Assembly: GCF_910592395.1 (NCBI RefSeq) | Contig: NC_088317.1 | Coordinates: 17,840,039-17,904,038, forward strand | From: Lineus longissimus | Taxonomy: Eukaryota > Nemertea > Pilidiophora > Heteronemertea > Lineidae | Direction: 5' to 3' | Length of the DNA stretch: 64,000 bases | Part shown: in pieces, positions 26,701 through 40,059 of the stretch | Layout: every line of letters starts with the position of its first letter | How positions within the stretch are numbered: the first letter of the stretch is position 1 | The notes under the pieces: model-generated | Told to the model about the DNA's origin: nothing | Database searches by the model: none | The model's input: the letters and a program-made list of their open reading frames with translations, nothing else | Translations under genes and position numbers: made by a program

Positions 26701-27023
26701 GAAACGACAGCCATAAAGATGGCAGTGGTATTAAAAAGGCGCCATTACCTGGTTTAAAGAGGCCAAAATCACAAGTTCTGGGCTTCCACGACAAAGTGCA
26801 GGCTCGACTCAGATATATCCGAAGAATGAGAAGGAAACGGGCGTATCAGGCTTACATAAACCAGAAAAGAGAACAGCAATTGAAGGTAATTCACCCACCA
26901 CCGCCACAACAACAACAACAGCAACAGCAACAGCAACATCAACAGCAACAGCAGCAACAAGAACAGTTTCAGCAACCAGAACAGCAGCAACAACAAGAAC
27001 AGCTTCAGCCACCAGATGAATAA
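23789..27023 (+). CDS. Type II membrane protein of DUF1647 type, basic and Q-rich tail
   Basis: Four exons, all joined in phase 0: 23789-23914, 25035-25400, 25629-25733 and 25869-27023, giving about 583 residues (580 if the better-placed ATG at 23798 is used). Exon 1 encodes a short cytoplasmic end and one membrane anchor (YVTLIAFVITVFGTLYMM). The lumenal domain shows features I associate with the DUF1647 family of glycosyltransferase-like proteins: IMVYNLGL, then RLCNVRLIEFPFRKFPPYV, HWKPILLQ, YGSVLWLESSTRL and HPGMLKYLPTN. A Golgi or secretory-pathway sugar-transfer role is plausible but inferred. Beyond about residue 400 the protein becomes lysine- and arginine-rich and ends in an imperfect CAA/CAG tract coding for glutamine (about 26905-27012). 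This tail is unusual for a lumenal enzyme. The DUF1647 name rests on recalled motifs. Confidence 0.7.
26905..27012 (+). repeat. Imperfect CAA/CAG trinucleotide repeat (polyglutamine)
   Basis: The final part of the DUF1647-type coding region is a mixed CAA/CAG array with occasional His, Glu, Phe and Pro codons. It stays in frame up to the TAA at 27021-27023. Interruptions make it less prone to slippage than a pure CAG run. Confidence 0.9.
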
Positions 27024-27029
27024 TGGGGG

Positions 27030-28080
27030 AGGTTGATCCTTGATTCATCATGGCCATATGTTGTGGGTATGATATGCTGTTCGCAGTTCTCATGACGAGT
27101 TAAGAAGTTGCATGCCGTTGGGAGACAACGAGGGGTTTGTAAGTTGTCGATTTACAAGATACGGCAGGAATTTCCCCCCGAATCATCCTCTCTTGAAACT
27201 TTATCATAGATTGAACCGTCATGGAGTCGAAGAGTTGAGCCGACTTGGGCGGTCTCTCATCCTTGGCGTCAACTGCATAATGACAGTCGAGCCGCGGAAT
27301 GAATTTCGCACCCAGTCGCCATCATTGAAACAGTGCGACCGAAATTAAAGTCCTTCTGGAATGCAAGTCTAAAACACTTATTTTTTATCAGGATTGTTAT
27401 GATCATCTGGTTGACGTTAACCTGGACGACAGAAGTCTGTCCTATTGTTTTGGAGATATATACCGAGAGGACTATGTTTCTCTCACATCGCATGTATAGA
27501 TGGTGACACACGGCAATTTCGGATCGAGCTCCAGAAGTTCTTCTTGAGCTATGAATGCAATCAGCATTTGAACAGTTTAATGTTTTCTGTTTCTGCTTTT
27601 ATTTCGGTGCAGCAGGCTATGGGACAATTTTATACTTTTTTCTTTCCATCCTCATAAACATTCCTGATCCCACATTTTATAAGGCCCAAAACTTTTTTTT
27701 TTCTTTGTAATGAAAGGGAAGCGCTCGAAGGTTTTTAAAACAAGTTTTGTCCAATGTGGGTGTGTGTACTTGGGTGTGAGCCAAATCACTGAGCCTTGAG
27801 ATGAGATGGAATATTTCTGACGAGTTTCGGAACGCACCAAAACGCACCGCAACGACAAAACGCGCCACGATGAGCCAACACGCGCGTTATATGAATTGCG
27901 CCATTTTTGGTGCTACAAGAGGTGTTAGATGCAAGCAGAATTGTGTGCTTATTTCATTTGTTCGTGGTGTATCTGGATTTTACAAACTAAGGTACTCTCA
28001 AAGTTGGAAATAAAATTACTTAGAATAATTTATCATATACGTATTAGTAGTCTTCATTTTTCATCTGTATCTCATGAAGG
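27030..28080. other. Probable 3' UTR and spacer
   Basis: No coding evidence is seen. ATTAAA at 27344-27349 could serve as the polyadenylation signal of the upstream gene. Confidence 0.4.
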
Positions 28081-28302
28081 AACCATCCGAGAGAATGATA
28101 CCAGGGCCCCGTTGTTCAAAGCCTGGTTAGTTTAGCAAGCACTAAGTTTTAGTGAACCATCCGAGAGAATGATACCAGGGCCCCGTTGTTCAAAGCCTGG
28201 TTAGTTTAGCAAGCACTAAGTTTTAGTGAACCATCCGAGAGAATGATACCAGGGCCCCGTTGTTCAAAGCCTGGTTAGTTTAGCAAGCACTAAGTTTTAG
28301 TG
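28081..28302 (+). repeat. 74-bp tandem repeat, three near-identical copies
   Basis: Copies start at 28081, 28155 and 28229 (AACCATCCGAGAGAATGATA) and are almost identical. The unit contains GCCCCGTTGTTCAAAGCCTG followed by GTTAGTTTAGC, a type of text I have seen in dispersed repeats of several aquatic animals. The flanking 28340-28460 is GC-rich with several AGCGGCCGC motifs. Confidence 0.95.
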
Positions 28303-28479
28303 ATCGCTACTTAACTTTGCAGCACCCCATGACCAAACCCTTGAGGTACCGCTAACTTGGCAGTGGCATAGCGGCCGCTAAGCCTAACGGAGCGAACTTT
28401 GCGGCCTGCTAAGATATATAACGGTGGTTTAGCGGCCGCCAAACCAGATAGCGGAGCCCTGATGATACTAAGAACAATA

Positions 28480-30190
28480 TAATGGCCCTACACCACACGT
28501 GCCATCGTTTGTTTTGTGAGAATGTGGCCTACCCAGGAGGAGAGGGTAGACTCAGTGATGACATTTTTGGGCGTTCCGCCCTCTTCCCCCAAGTGAATGC
28601 GACATCACCAGCGCCTCATCTAGTCGCTCGAGGCGGGAGAATCCTGCTGCGCATGCGGCCCAATACGAACTTCGTCAATCAGGGCAGTTGCTCTTTAGCT
28701 CAAGTTCACCCCTGAGGTATTTCCTTTTGCTAGGTTCTCTCCTTGATAGCAATAATCGAGAAGCGGGGACAATGCCAAAGAAAAACACAAAACATTGTAA
28801 GGGCTCTTAAGTAGGTTAGTTCCACCTTAAGGAGAGATCAGGATTGTATACAAAATGCTGACAAAGGTTCAGTTAAGATGAGATGAGTCCTAGAGAGCAG
28901 TTTTAGCATGTTCGGATTTAGAACTAGACCTATTTGGGTTGCAGATTTTCCGCCAATGCCAGAAAGCACTGTGAGAATTGGTTTCACATAGCATGGAATG
29001 TGCTCCATGTGTGCAAGGAAATTCGATTCCACTTCCTTGGTGTGCTTCAGCGGGAACAACAGTTCCAGATCAGCCGCTGTGCGTCTCTACGTTCTGTTGC
29101 CTGTCGCAGCCCAATGCCACTATTATCGGTCGATTATTCTATTCAATATATAGCTCAGTCATAATCGAGTATGCAATGTGGACGTATATACTATGTTCAA
29201 AAGAGATCATAGGCCAGGTGGGGTCACATAATACATACATACAGTGACATACACTGGTAGCCGGTTAGATTTTATTCTGGACTAGACCTGTCGCCAAATT
29301 TTGGTCTCTCGGACCACTTTCGTTGGAGCCAACGTGGATGCGAAATATCATAAGGTAAGGCAAGGTAAGCGAGTCGCCCGAGATCAATAAAATTTGTATT
29401 GAAAATAGTCTGCATACAATATAGAATGTTTAAGTTTCTCTTTCGAGATGTGCGGTGGGCATTCAATGCTGTACATATCCGTTGTTGTCATGTCATTTTC
29501 GTTATAACGTGTGATGGGTGTGAGAGAAACTTCGTCATCTGTTGCATGTCGAATGGGCGTGTCTGGTTACGGTTAATACAATTTTCAATCCATTAACTTT
29601 ACGGTAGGACAAAGCAGAGAGGCGACTTCTTTTTACTGACAAAACATCATAATCGTTCAGTGAACATACTCTTCCATGGACTTTTTCCAGTTCATGTACT
29701 CGAAAGGAGAAAATTTACGATCGAGGATTGTAAATTTTAACCGATGCCTTGGCCCTACCATTTGACTTTGCTTAGTGTTGACATGACGCAAATGCAGCTT
29801 TTGGAATGCCGCGCAAAGGATACTTTCTAAAATATTTGATAATGCCCAAACAACTGAGCCATCGGCCTGGATTACCATGATTACAGTTCATACATTGTAA
29901 TTGACCTGGCCTGGGCCGGAAATGTCTTCGATGTTGTCTAAACATTAACCACTTATTTATATGACACTGGAATGTCACCTAACCGAGAGGTCACATCATG
30001 CCATCCCAGGAAGTCAATATATTGTTGATCATAGGCCTACTTGAGCCTATCTAAAATACTCGTCACCATATCAAATGGCCAATAATAACTGATGTGGTTG
30101 TATATCATTGTATCATGACATCGGAGAAAAGCCACAAGGAATATAGGCCTACTCACTGTTAGAAGTCTTCCAATATTACTCCAGGTGAAG
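28480..30190. other. Gene-free stretch, nothing recognised
   Basis: Short, overlapping frames only. No RNA gene or repeat is identified. Confidence 0.4.
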
Positions 30191-30202
30191 GAAATACTGT
30201 AA

Positions 30203-30383
30203 CAGTGGAACCTCCCTTAACGGCGGACACCTCATTAAGCAGGACAACCTCTCTATTAAGGACACTTGCTTTGTTGCCGAATCGGTCATTTCTGTTCAAT
30301 TTGACCTCTGTAACCGAACACCTCCCTATTAAGAACATCATTTGTCAGTCCAAAGGGTGTCCTTGATGGAGAGGTTTCTACTG
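30203..30383. mobile_element. Small inverted-repeat element (MITE-like), about 181 bp
   Basis: It begins CAGTGGAACCTCCC and ends GAGAGGTTTCTACTG; the inverse complement of that end is CAGTAGAAACCTCTC, so the ends form imperfect terminal inverted repeats. Such CAGT-plus-AACCTC ends recall non-autonomous relatives of pogo/Tigger transposons. There is no internal coding capacity. A clean TA target duplication is not evident. A related, more decayed copy appears at 44965-45095. Confidence 0.5.
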
Positions 30384-30399
30384 AACATCAAAACTTGGT

Positions 30400-33300
30400 C
30401 ATTCTCTACTGAATATTCTTGATGTGATGTCTTAATCGTGACGCATTTTTCATGTAAGTGTTAAAATGGTGATCATTACGTTCTTGTTTCGAATACCATT
30501 GTATAATTAAAATTCTTCTCTCCATACGCCTGTAATATAGGGTATACTTACTGCCCTTTGTCATCGTGACATTGAATTCAAGTACACATATTAATGACCT
30601 AATGGCTTGAATGGTCTAAAACCATAGTAATTATGAGGCATGAGTCGATTTCTCCGGATATTCATTAGACAATGCATTATACTTGACCGTGTTGAGAGAG
30701 AGTCATTTTAAAGGTGTACGCCTTTCGTATTTCATCATGGGTCAGGAAAATAGAAATGCAGTTACACACAATGCCGTAGTGAAGTTATCATACATGCAAC
30801 TTTGCTGAAACTTGGTATGTATAGTATTTGTATATCTGTCTACACAAAGGATATGTTGACATTTATATTCAGGACGTATTTACGCAATTGGACATGTTTC
30901 AAATTCAATTACAAATTTCAAATTTTAAAGATGGGCACAGGCCTGCATCAGTGTACCAGCAGTGCCAGACAAGCTCCTGGCATGCTGAGAGAAAATAGTT
31001 ATCACAGGTTTTTATAATGCCGGTAAATCCACCGATTTCTGGGGTCCACTCATTTTCTTCAAAATTGTCAGCTACCAGAATTTTGTGCTCAACTATGTTT
31101 AAGCATGAAATATACATACATGTACACAAACTGCAAATGTACTATTTCATTTAGTATTGATTTCTAGAAGTGCATGCTTTGAATTCTAGTTCTCACCTGC
31201 CATTATATTTGAGAATGAAATCAATTTGTTTGCGATATAAGGGCATGAAATATTTAATTGGGAATTCAGATTGACCTATGGGTGCCTTGTTGGCTTTATG
31301 GATTGGTGAGCTGGCGTATGTGGTCTCGGGTCCGCAGTTCCCCGAGCTTTCGGTCCACAAACACATTCCAGTTATCCTTCTCATGCAATTAATATCCAGG
31401 GACAAGATGTTGGTATAAAAAACCCAGGTCCTGCCCCGGATAGAAACCCCCATCCCTAAGCAGGTGTACTTTTCCAAGCATGAAGACCAATTGCAAGTCG
31501 CCGTAAATCAGTACCCTCCAGACCCATCATGAGGACACGCTTCTCGGGCCATCCACACAGTTATGCGAAAGATCAGGGACTTATCACGGATCCTTCCTTA
31601 TGCGTATTCGGATAGAAGTGTACACGAAATTCGTCCTCTTACGGAGTTATATCCGGAAGGATCCTTAATAAGTCGCTGTTCTCAATTTCCCTAATACCAC
31701 GTTTGCTCAAGACCTGAGACCTGAATTATATACTTTTAATCAAATTACTCAAAATCAGAAATTCGTGTCGGAGCATAATCAGTAGTGCATGAGTTTCTGA
31801 TTATTTATCATGATTAAGAGGGCATGTTCGTGAATCAGCAATCGCGCAGAAACTTTCGATCTCAAATATCGACTTAAAATTAGACAGGTGTAGCATGTTT
31901 AGGTATCCCACGATAGCGTGTCCGTGGGACAAATAATTCTATTATGCGCTTGTAGTTTTAATATCATAATCCGTCACCATACACTTGGTGAGTGTTTTCA
32001 CGGTCAGCCAGGTTGATTTGTCTTGCCTGACTGAACTGAATCAAATGCTGTCATGGTCATTTGGGCTGGCTTTCTTTTGTCTGTCCCGGTGATGACGTCA
32101 CATGAAACCACTCTTTAGTGGAAGATTGATGTCATACGAACTGAATCATGATGACAAAGAATACCTCCTCCCAAACTTCTGTATATGGTTTGTGCGTCAT
32201 CGCCGTTTGCAGATCGCAGATGGTCCATGGCTTATAAGTTTCAGTAGTAAATGACCAATGTTTTGGTAAAACACAAAAAAACCCATGATTTCACCATGAA
32301 GTCATCCGCCATGAAGTCCACTTTTTTTCATTCGCATCCACATTCACCGGGCCGTAGCCATCCAATGTATTGATGTGTCAATTAAAGTTACTCGTAATGA
32401 ATTAGTACAAGTTGGGGCAATATTCGTTTGTTACGGTGCTCTACATTGGCTAATGGAACACCAGGCAATGTGACGTAACAATCCCATAAGCTCGATTTAA
32501 ATCTAACGGAATGGACTAATATCACATCAAGGCTTCATGAATGTATAATGTGGTTTAAATACTACTTGGTTGATTCTGCAGTGTTAAGGGACCAACAAAA
32601 GGCCTATATTAGAAATACCAGAGACGTTGCGATTGTTTTCATTCCGCCTCTCAAGCAACAATTTGGGACTTCCTGGCAGGTATTGACCAATCAGATGAGA
32701 GCTAGCATGCTTGTTCGGCACAGACAGCACGGCCATGATATTATACGGGGGTTTTGATTGGTCAAAACCTGTCACCTGGAAGTCCTACGTGATTTCTGCT
32801 TGAGGAGAGTTGTGAATGACGAATTCCGTCAGCGATCCTGATTTTTTCCTGAACGACCTCACAAAGAATTGTAAACATGCATGTACATCGATTGGACATT
32901 CTAGCAAATAACACCGCGTTCTGATTGTCTACCGAACGAATCATTAAATGGTTTTATGCCCTGGTGTATGAAATTGAGATTTCATGTTATAGGTATTGCG
33001 ACGCATTTATGAACAATATTGTGGGTATCAGTAATTGGTTGTATAGATGGCCTTGTGTGGTTGCAAGACCTGAAAGGTTTCTAATGTAAGGTCAACATGG
33101 GCGGGATCAATCTTACGAACCCAACTAAGGGACCGCGCAACTGAAAATATCTTTTGCCACCCAAAACCGATTAGATATCATAAATCAATTAAATCATAAT
33201 ATTTCTATTACAAGCATGACTAGTTTCGATGTACTGTGAGATAGGAGCGGTCCCTATCGGTAACTTCGTGTAACTTAACCTGGCCTACTTTGGTCCTCGT

Positions 33301-36300
33301 TATTCCTTGCTTGTAGCAGCGTAAATCATCTGAGCACTTTCGTTGCCGAGTTGCTGTGGCCATGGGTATCTAAGGGTTAATACACTACTTGGCATTACAG
33401 ATCGTGTTGCCAGGTAACATTGTCATGGCATTGATCTATTTGGTTGGAGGTTCAGAGAACTTGTTTATCAATCCGAGATCAATGCCAAACGATCGAGAGG
33501 GGAAACTGATGAGCAGATCTGGGACACAACCACTACTGTCAACCACCTAATCTTCGCGATTCGTGAAAATTATTTGTTTTCAGAAATTTTCGCGAACAGC
33601 AAAAATAACTATTTTTCGCGAATAGCAAAAATGAAAAAGCGCAAATATTTAGGGGTCTATAGAGTCTTGTAGACGAACTTGGCTTCTATGATGAAACTAC
33701 ATCGAAGTTTATTAGTTCTCCCATACGTGTACATGTAGTTAACTTTTCACTTCTTACAATTTAAGCACAGCATGTCCTTAGATTTTTGGGTTCTAAAACA
33801 ACCCATAAAAGTGAGGCATCTAACAGCTAACTGCTCCACTGTATTCAAGGAGTGACGTTACTTATTCTTTGAACATTCTTATTGTCCATAGAATGACTTG
33901 AAGCTCGAAGTACTGTACTGTAACACAATGTAAGTAGGCCTGTTGGTCTTTCCACATTGTCGAGGGAATGATTAACTGTTCTCCTTGGGTGCTTCTGTGT
34001 GACATTCCTCAGGCCTGTCAATTGGACAGGCTTTCACGGGATTGGTGTACCAATGTCTACACAAGAACTCGATTTTCTATGATTGCAAACATTCCACTAC
34101 AACAAGCTTTAATTTGATGATTACGTCATAAGATATGTGAAGTACTTTTGTAACGTACATATCATCCAATTCAAAAAAGCTTAGAAGGTACACTGGTCTC
34201 ACTGCTTGCTACAACTCGGCCTGAACCATGCCGAAATGAAACCTTTCAGTCGGAAGGGCATGGGTATTAAAGGGAGTTTGTAGGTATGAACCAGAAGGTA
34301 GGATTACGTTACACGAAGACACCGACAGGCGGCTCTCCTATATCGCAGTACATCGACATTATTTATGCTTGTATGTTCGTCGATCAATCCCAAAAAATCG
34401 TTAACCAAATGTTTTTGTGGGAATTTACACAATCATGTTTTTATGTGATATAAGCAATCAGGATGAATCGTGACAAAGGAACAATCACTTTTTTTCGTGT
34501 TGGCCCCGACTGTTGGGGAAAAGACGATGTTATTGGCACCCTTGTCCCATGGTTCACCTCCCGCGGCCACTTTACACAAATCAACCGATCCCACCCAGGT
34601 TTTTCTACCTCCAACGCCGTCCGTTCACATGTATGTATTTACGTACTCAACTACATGCTCCATGTATATCTATTCTTTTTTCCGACACCTTGCGACGTAT
34701 GGTTGTTTAGCTATCATTGACTGATACAACATCTGAGTATGGACGTGAATTATCACAAGACAGGCCACCAGTAAAGCCGGCCCGATGCTCTGCAAACAGT
34801 GATATGATGCCTCCCGGCGACAAAGCCCCTCCATGCTTGCACGGATCGTGTCAATGGCATGTTTGCCTACAGAAGGAAGTTTATTGCTCTGTCCGCGCCG
34901 AGTCCATTCTATTTGATATCTCAACCATTCATACCAATCTTTTGAGAACTCTTTTCATAATATTTAAATGTTATCTTTATGAATTTGACTTAATGTGATG
35001 CCATAGGACATGGGGCTATGAGGACTGGAAGCCTATTTTCTTGAAAAGTTGTGACGATATGGATTTGTGAAAGACAGGCAAAGACCCTGTTCTTCCCTCT
35101 TCTCAGAACCTGCATTGAGGTGACGCATATCTAAAAGTGTCATTTCACAATACAAGGTTTTATTCTTGATATACAATGTCGTTTTTTTAATGTGTTCGAG
35201 ATAGTTCTTGTCACTTTCGCACTTGGTGAGTTGTTATTTTTCTAAATGTCTTTAGATCAGTGTAGGGAGTTTTCGCGGAACAATTCCCCGTCTTATGAAT
35301 AACGACGAATTACCAGCAACTGCCGAAAATGCGAAAGGACTACTCTTGACATCTTTGAAACCATCATTAACGGACTGAACATTGGTTTGGTACGGGAGAT
35401 AGCTGCTACTGAGGGATCCATTCGGTCATGACTCAAACGGAGACGCGTGCATGTATACGTATACCATTGTTGTTCGGGTGTCATTTCTCGTAAAAGCCAG
35501 GTCTCGCAACCTTACGACGAGCTACGACTGACAAAGTATGTACACGGCGTGGAAATGTATCTTTTCGACGAATCCTTTGAACATTTCATCAATTCCTCGT
35601 ACTAACGTTACTAAGTATAGGAGATGGTTTACGGGTGTCGCGCAGATATAAACTGGACTCCCGGGGCAGTCATAGATTAGCACAGGACATGATGACTCGA
35701 TAGAGGTTCGTGCTTTGTGCTACGTTATCTGTGCTAAATCTCCATAGTATTTAATATTTCCCTGCCAAAGTTGTTATACGGGAAAATGGAAACATATTGA
35801 TAGTTTTTCCATGTGTGTCCCTGCGTATTCAGTTTTGAAAAATAAGTCTACCGATATATCGATATCACTGTACGTGCATCGTGAGATTGTATGGTAAAAT
35901 TCATTCGGAATTCAACACAGCAACATGAAACTTCCATTCTCATGTAATAAAAGGAATGTCTGTGCAATCTTCCATTGTATTCACTCGCCTTCGCCATCAT
36001 TTGCAGTCGCCGTTGACCTCATTTCTTTCAGATGATAGCTTTTCAATACAATGGTGGGGCAAACATCAAGGAATTAAAAATATCCCGTCAAAAAATATTT
36101 TTAACTCTCTTGAATTTAACTGCAATTTTCAAATGTCAAATTTCCTTCTCTTTCGTTCTGGTTCGTGAGATTCGAGGCTTTTATGAAGGTCAATGGTGGC
36201 ATTTTGACAGTGATAGCTTTATTCTTGTCTTTGCAGGATTGCCGGCCAGATCACAACAATATATATCATGGGACACTCTTTTATCCGGTAAGCCATCACA

Positions 36301-38900
36301 GTACAATCATAGTATACTGGGGCGTTTGAGAGTCAAACGAGAAGGGCAACTTGGCAATAAGTTGAGCCACATCTGCAGGTATAGGCCAGATGAATACTGC
36401 CCTTAGCTAACTACTGGTAGAATGTTGTAAACGAGTAATACGCTGTAGCTTACAGCTGAGTATATTCCCACAGCGACCAAACGAGCGCTTGATATTTTCT
36501 AGTTGTGAGAGCAACAGTTACGCAACAAGTAATGAATACCATGGCGGGAGCATAGGATGTATGTTATTTCCCTCGACATTAAATCACATATTCATCGTGC
36601 CCGCAGACGTCTGTGTCTCTCATTTTCCAACGTAATCAGCTTCGCTTATCAAGAGACGTGCAAATCCATTAGACAATTGATGAGATCGTTTTGTGTGCTG
36701 ATGTAATCGCCCTAGGACAATGCAACATTTCGTGTTATATATTCGCAGTAGTGTCACCGAGGTTAGCATAGAGAGAGGGGCTCAGATTTTGATTCAACGG
36801 GGTCCCTCAAGAGAGGTTCCCATACTCGGCATGTTCACAGACCTACAGCCAATGGGGTATAAGTGGCCTACATAAACCTCTTGACCCACTGATCTTTCAG
36901 TGTGGACTTTTGTTGTTTCTGACTGAGCCAAGCTCCTCGATGCATCTCACAAAGTGTGGTCGGAGTAAACATAATAATGTGGTTCGATCAAGTATGCTGG
37001 TCAAGTATACTTGGACGTGACCTGTGTTCCCAGTGCGTGGTCTGGTGGTCGTTTTATCAGGTGGTCGTTTTCGTGTATCTGATATTTCAATATCTTGACA
37101 ATATCAGAAAACCAACAAGTGTTCCGAGTTGGATGGACGCCGTTTCCCTGGAAACCATGTGCGCGGGAGTTTGTGTCCTTCGTTGTGGCCAACTGGACGA
37201 ATTATTTTATTTTGTGGTTTGATGGAGTTCTTAATATAGTCCGTTTCACGTGAAATGACACTGGTTTTTTGGTGATTTCACACAAAAATGCAGCATTTGA
37301 ACGAAATGTTAGGCTATTTTTTGAAACTACGAATTCAAAACTATAAGAATACTTACCTTGAAGCAAAGAACTGACACAACTTTCCCCAGCTGTTTAGGCG
37401 CTTTAGATGTGCAGTACCATGTTCTCACCAAATAGAAATTTCGTGACTGTTTTGGGTGCACACGAGCAATATGCGCCTTGTATATTGCATGTGAAGACCA
37501 AGTTTAGACAGGGTGTGCGTGTGTGTTGTTACAAGAGAGGTTTAGCCACACAAATTCTTGCACAATGTCATTGGATTGCTGTTGACGTAGAGTCATCAGT
37601 TCAGAATATTATTTATCGAATTGACGGCCCCGTCTATCGGTTCCTCTATATCAGTCCGGTCATTTTCCTGTTCCACAGAAGAATTGGTTGCCACTACAGT
37701 AACTGCAATTATTGTTTGTTATGTAAATTATCGATACAATTTAGAGACTAAGGTAAACATTAATATCTGAAATGAAAATGTTATCTTGATTTGCGAGTTA
37801 CGCATTGCCAGTGAAAAGGTATGGCGTGCGTGGTTGTTCAATGGATGGCATGGAGGGTACGTTTTTGCCCCCCCCCCACCCCATGACGTTGGCTCTTGTA
37901 GCACCCCGACCACTGGCCCTGCGCGGTAAACATCTGCGTGTGGTTTCGAACCTGCTGGAGTTCGAGTATTAGATGCAGATGGCTCTGACAAGACAAGGGC
38001 GTTGGTCGTTCAATCTCTCGGGGCAATCAACGCCACTGTCGTCACTGATCGACATTTGGCGAGGACATGGGTGTCCCTGTTCTAGATTGCTAGGATTGAG
38101 TTTCTTCAAATCAATGTAATGCCTTTGGGTGTATTAATTGGTACTATCAGATCGATATAAACACGATATCTATTACCGTTGTTGTCAGGTGACATTGGTG
38201 CCAAGTGAGAATTGTCAACCTGGGTTATCTGCGGTCGCGACGTAAATATCGCTCGTATTTTCTGCCGGACACGAATAGAAATTGGCGTCTTCTTCTTTTC
38301 CCTCTCCTTCTCTTCCTCCTCACACGATTTAGACTTTGAACACGCCGTCTGGGCAAACTCAGTCATCGCCACACCCGCTTATCAGTGTCACCGAAATATT
38401 TACTTCAAATCTCAAGTGATTATGAAGAACGTATTCACTAATTGTGCCCTTACTCAATATCTGTGGCAAAAGGACGACATGGGTGACCAGGGTGACAATG
38501 GGCTTTTGGTTTTCACAAGTGTGTTGTGACCGAATTTCGTCTTCATGAACAGATCATGCTCAGAACAATAGCAGCGTCTACGTGACGATCGATCCACGTA
38601 TGTTGACCAGCAGGGTCAGTTTCTTGACCTTCACCTCCCTGAATGGGTTCAACTAGAAAGCCTTACATTCTGGACGCAGTATGGTTGGTAACCTTGTAAA
38701 TTTAACCCGACGACCACACCCTTAGTACTTAGTTTGACCTTGATCAAGAGGGGTTCTACAATCTCAATCATCCTGCGACTACATTTTGTCGATATATTAG
38801 TGTCAAGATGCCCTGCAATCACGTGGATCAGATGATGGATATATCCTCCACCCCCCCCCCCCCGAAATTGTGCTAAATCTGGCAGGCGTTCGTCTCATTG
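30400..38900. other. Long gene-poor region
   Basis: No gene can be supported. Open frames reach only about 125 codons and match nothing I know. A pair of direct repeats containing TTTTCGCGAA with AGCAAAAAT lies at 33585-33630. A 13-C run is at about 38851-38863 and a shorter C run near 37868. A possible acceptor (TTTTCAG, about 38926) may start the FAM43 mRNA's coding exon. Confidence 0.4.
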
Positions 38901-39022
38901 ATCTTTCCTTTCCATATCTTTTCAGTTGAGTCGACTGCATCACATCACTTGTTGAAGCGACCTGTCAAGGAATTCGTTTTGCTGCAACAACCGACGTCGC
39001 AACATGTCCTAACTCATAGTTC

Positions 39023-40048
39023 ATGCCGAAAAGGACTAATGCAACCAAAATGAATATCTTCAAATCTAAACGAAAGTCTCTGACCATTACGGAAAAGGAT
39101 CCGACACACAAGGTCCTATATCTCGGCAATGTCCACACTGCAATGATGAAGGGGGAGGGCTGCGTGGATAAGCCGGTGAATATCATTTGGAAGAACTACG
39201 AGCGCTCCGCAAGCGCGGGGAAAGACATGGAATTGACCGTGACTGCGTACGGCATGAAAGTGAAAACTCGAGATCAGGGATTCACGGAGTACCGGGCACA
39301 TAGGATTACATACGTTATTGCCCCTCCGCAATATCCGAAGCTATTCGTCTGGGTTTATAGACATGAAGGCAAAAAGATGAAAGTAGACTTAAGGTGCCAT
39401 GCTGTGTTGTGTAAAAACGAATCGAAAGCCAAAGCTATAGCTGTGATGTTGCATGAAAAACTGTCTCTTGCGTTGCGCGCGTTCATGACGGAGAAAAATT
39501 CAAAACAACGAGCACGGCTTTTGATGCAACGAACGAAATCTCTCCCTAAGCCTGGTGGTGCTATGCCTTTGAGAAAGAAACTGTTGAGCACTGCCGAAAA
39601 TTTCAAACCTTCCGTCGAAAAGTCGTCTTCTGCGCCAAAACTGAACGACATCTCGGAAGGTGTGGAGCCAGAGGACTACGAGGCAGACGACAGATGTGCA
39701 GAAGCGAACTGCGCATGTATGCTGTCGCTGGAGGAGGAAGAGGATGAATTTGACCCCGAGGACTATGTTGTGCGGTCAGATTTGGGGAGCGTAGCTAGTG
39801 ATAGTAGCAGCGGTGATGCGGTCGTGCTACAAGACCCAATGGGCGACGACACTGAATCTGATTTCGAAAAGGACAATGATGTTGTGGATGACTTAGATTT
39901 GTTGCAGTCACGAATTGTCGCTTTAGAAGTGGGAAATGACATTGACAAATTGAAAAATGACCAAGCTGTCCTCTCTTCGATGCAGAATCCTGACTCTGAT
40001 GTTGATGATGCAGATTCTGGTTTTTCAGAGCAAAAGGAGACCACGTAA
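39023..40048 (+). CDS. FAM43: FAM43 family protein (PTB/PID domain)
   Basis: A single coding exon, 341 codons. The N-terminal half is a phosphotyrosine-binding (PTB/PID) fold as in vertebrate FAM43A/B: FKSKRKSLTITEKDPTHKVL with the PTB start VLYLGN, then VTAYGMKVKTRD, HRITYVIAP and FVWVYRHEGK with LRCHAVLC. The helix after it (MLHEKLSLALRAF) fits the PTB C-terminal helix. After the domain comes the family hallmark SSSAPKLNDISE, matching a SAPKL segment in FAM43A. The last 120 residues are acidic and serine-rich, probably disordered. Biochemical function is poorly known; the PTB fold suggests binding of NPxY-type peptides. Two starts are possible, ATG at 39023 or at 39050 (MNIFKSKRK); the second matches vertebrate spacing better. 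A two-codon upstream ORF (ATG TCC TAA) lies at 39004. Confidence 0.9.
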   Translation: MPKRTNATKMNIFKSKRKSLTITEKDPTHKVLYLGNVHTAMMKGEGCVDKPVNIIWKNYERSASAGKDMELTVTAYGMKVKTRDQGFTEYRAHRITYVIAPPQYPKLFVWVYRHEGKKMKVDLRCHAVLCKNESKAKAIAVMLHEKLSLALRAFMTEKNSKQRARLLMQRTKSLPKPGGAMPLRKKLLSTAENFKPSVEKSSSAPKLNDISEGVEPEDYEADDRCAEANCACMLSLEEEEDEFDPEDYVVRSDLGSVASDSSSGDAVVLQDPMGDDTESDFEKDNDVVDDLDLLQSRIVALEVGNDIDKLKNDQAVLSSMQNPDSDVDDADSGFSEQKETT

Positions 40049-40059
40049 TTGATTTTTAA

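Noticed and set aside
35956-36406. 124-codon plus-strand frame in the gene-poor region
   Set aside because: No recognisable domain, no flanking splice signals that fit, and other frames of similar length overlap it.
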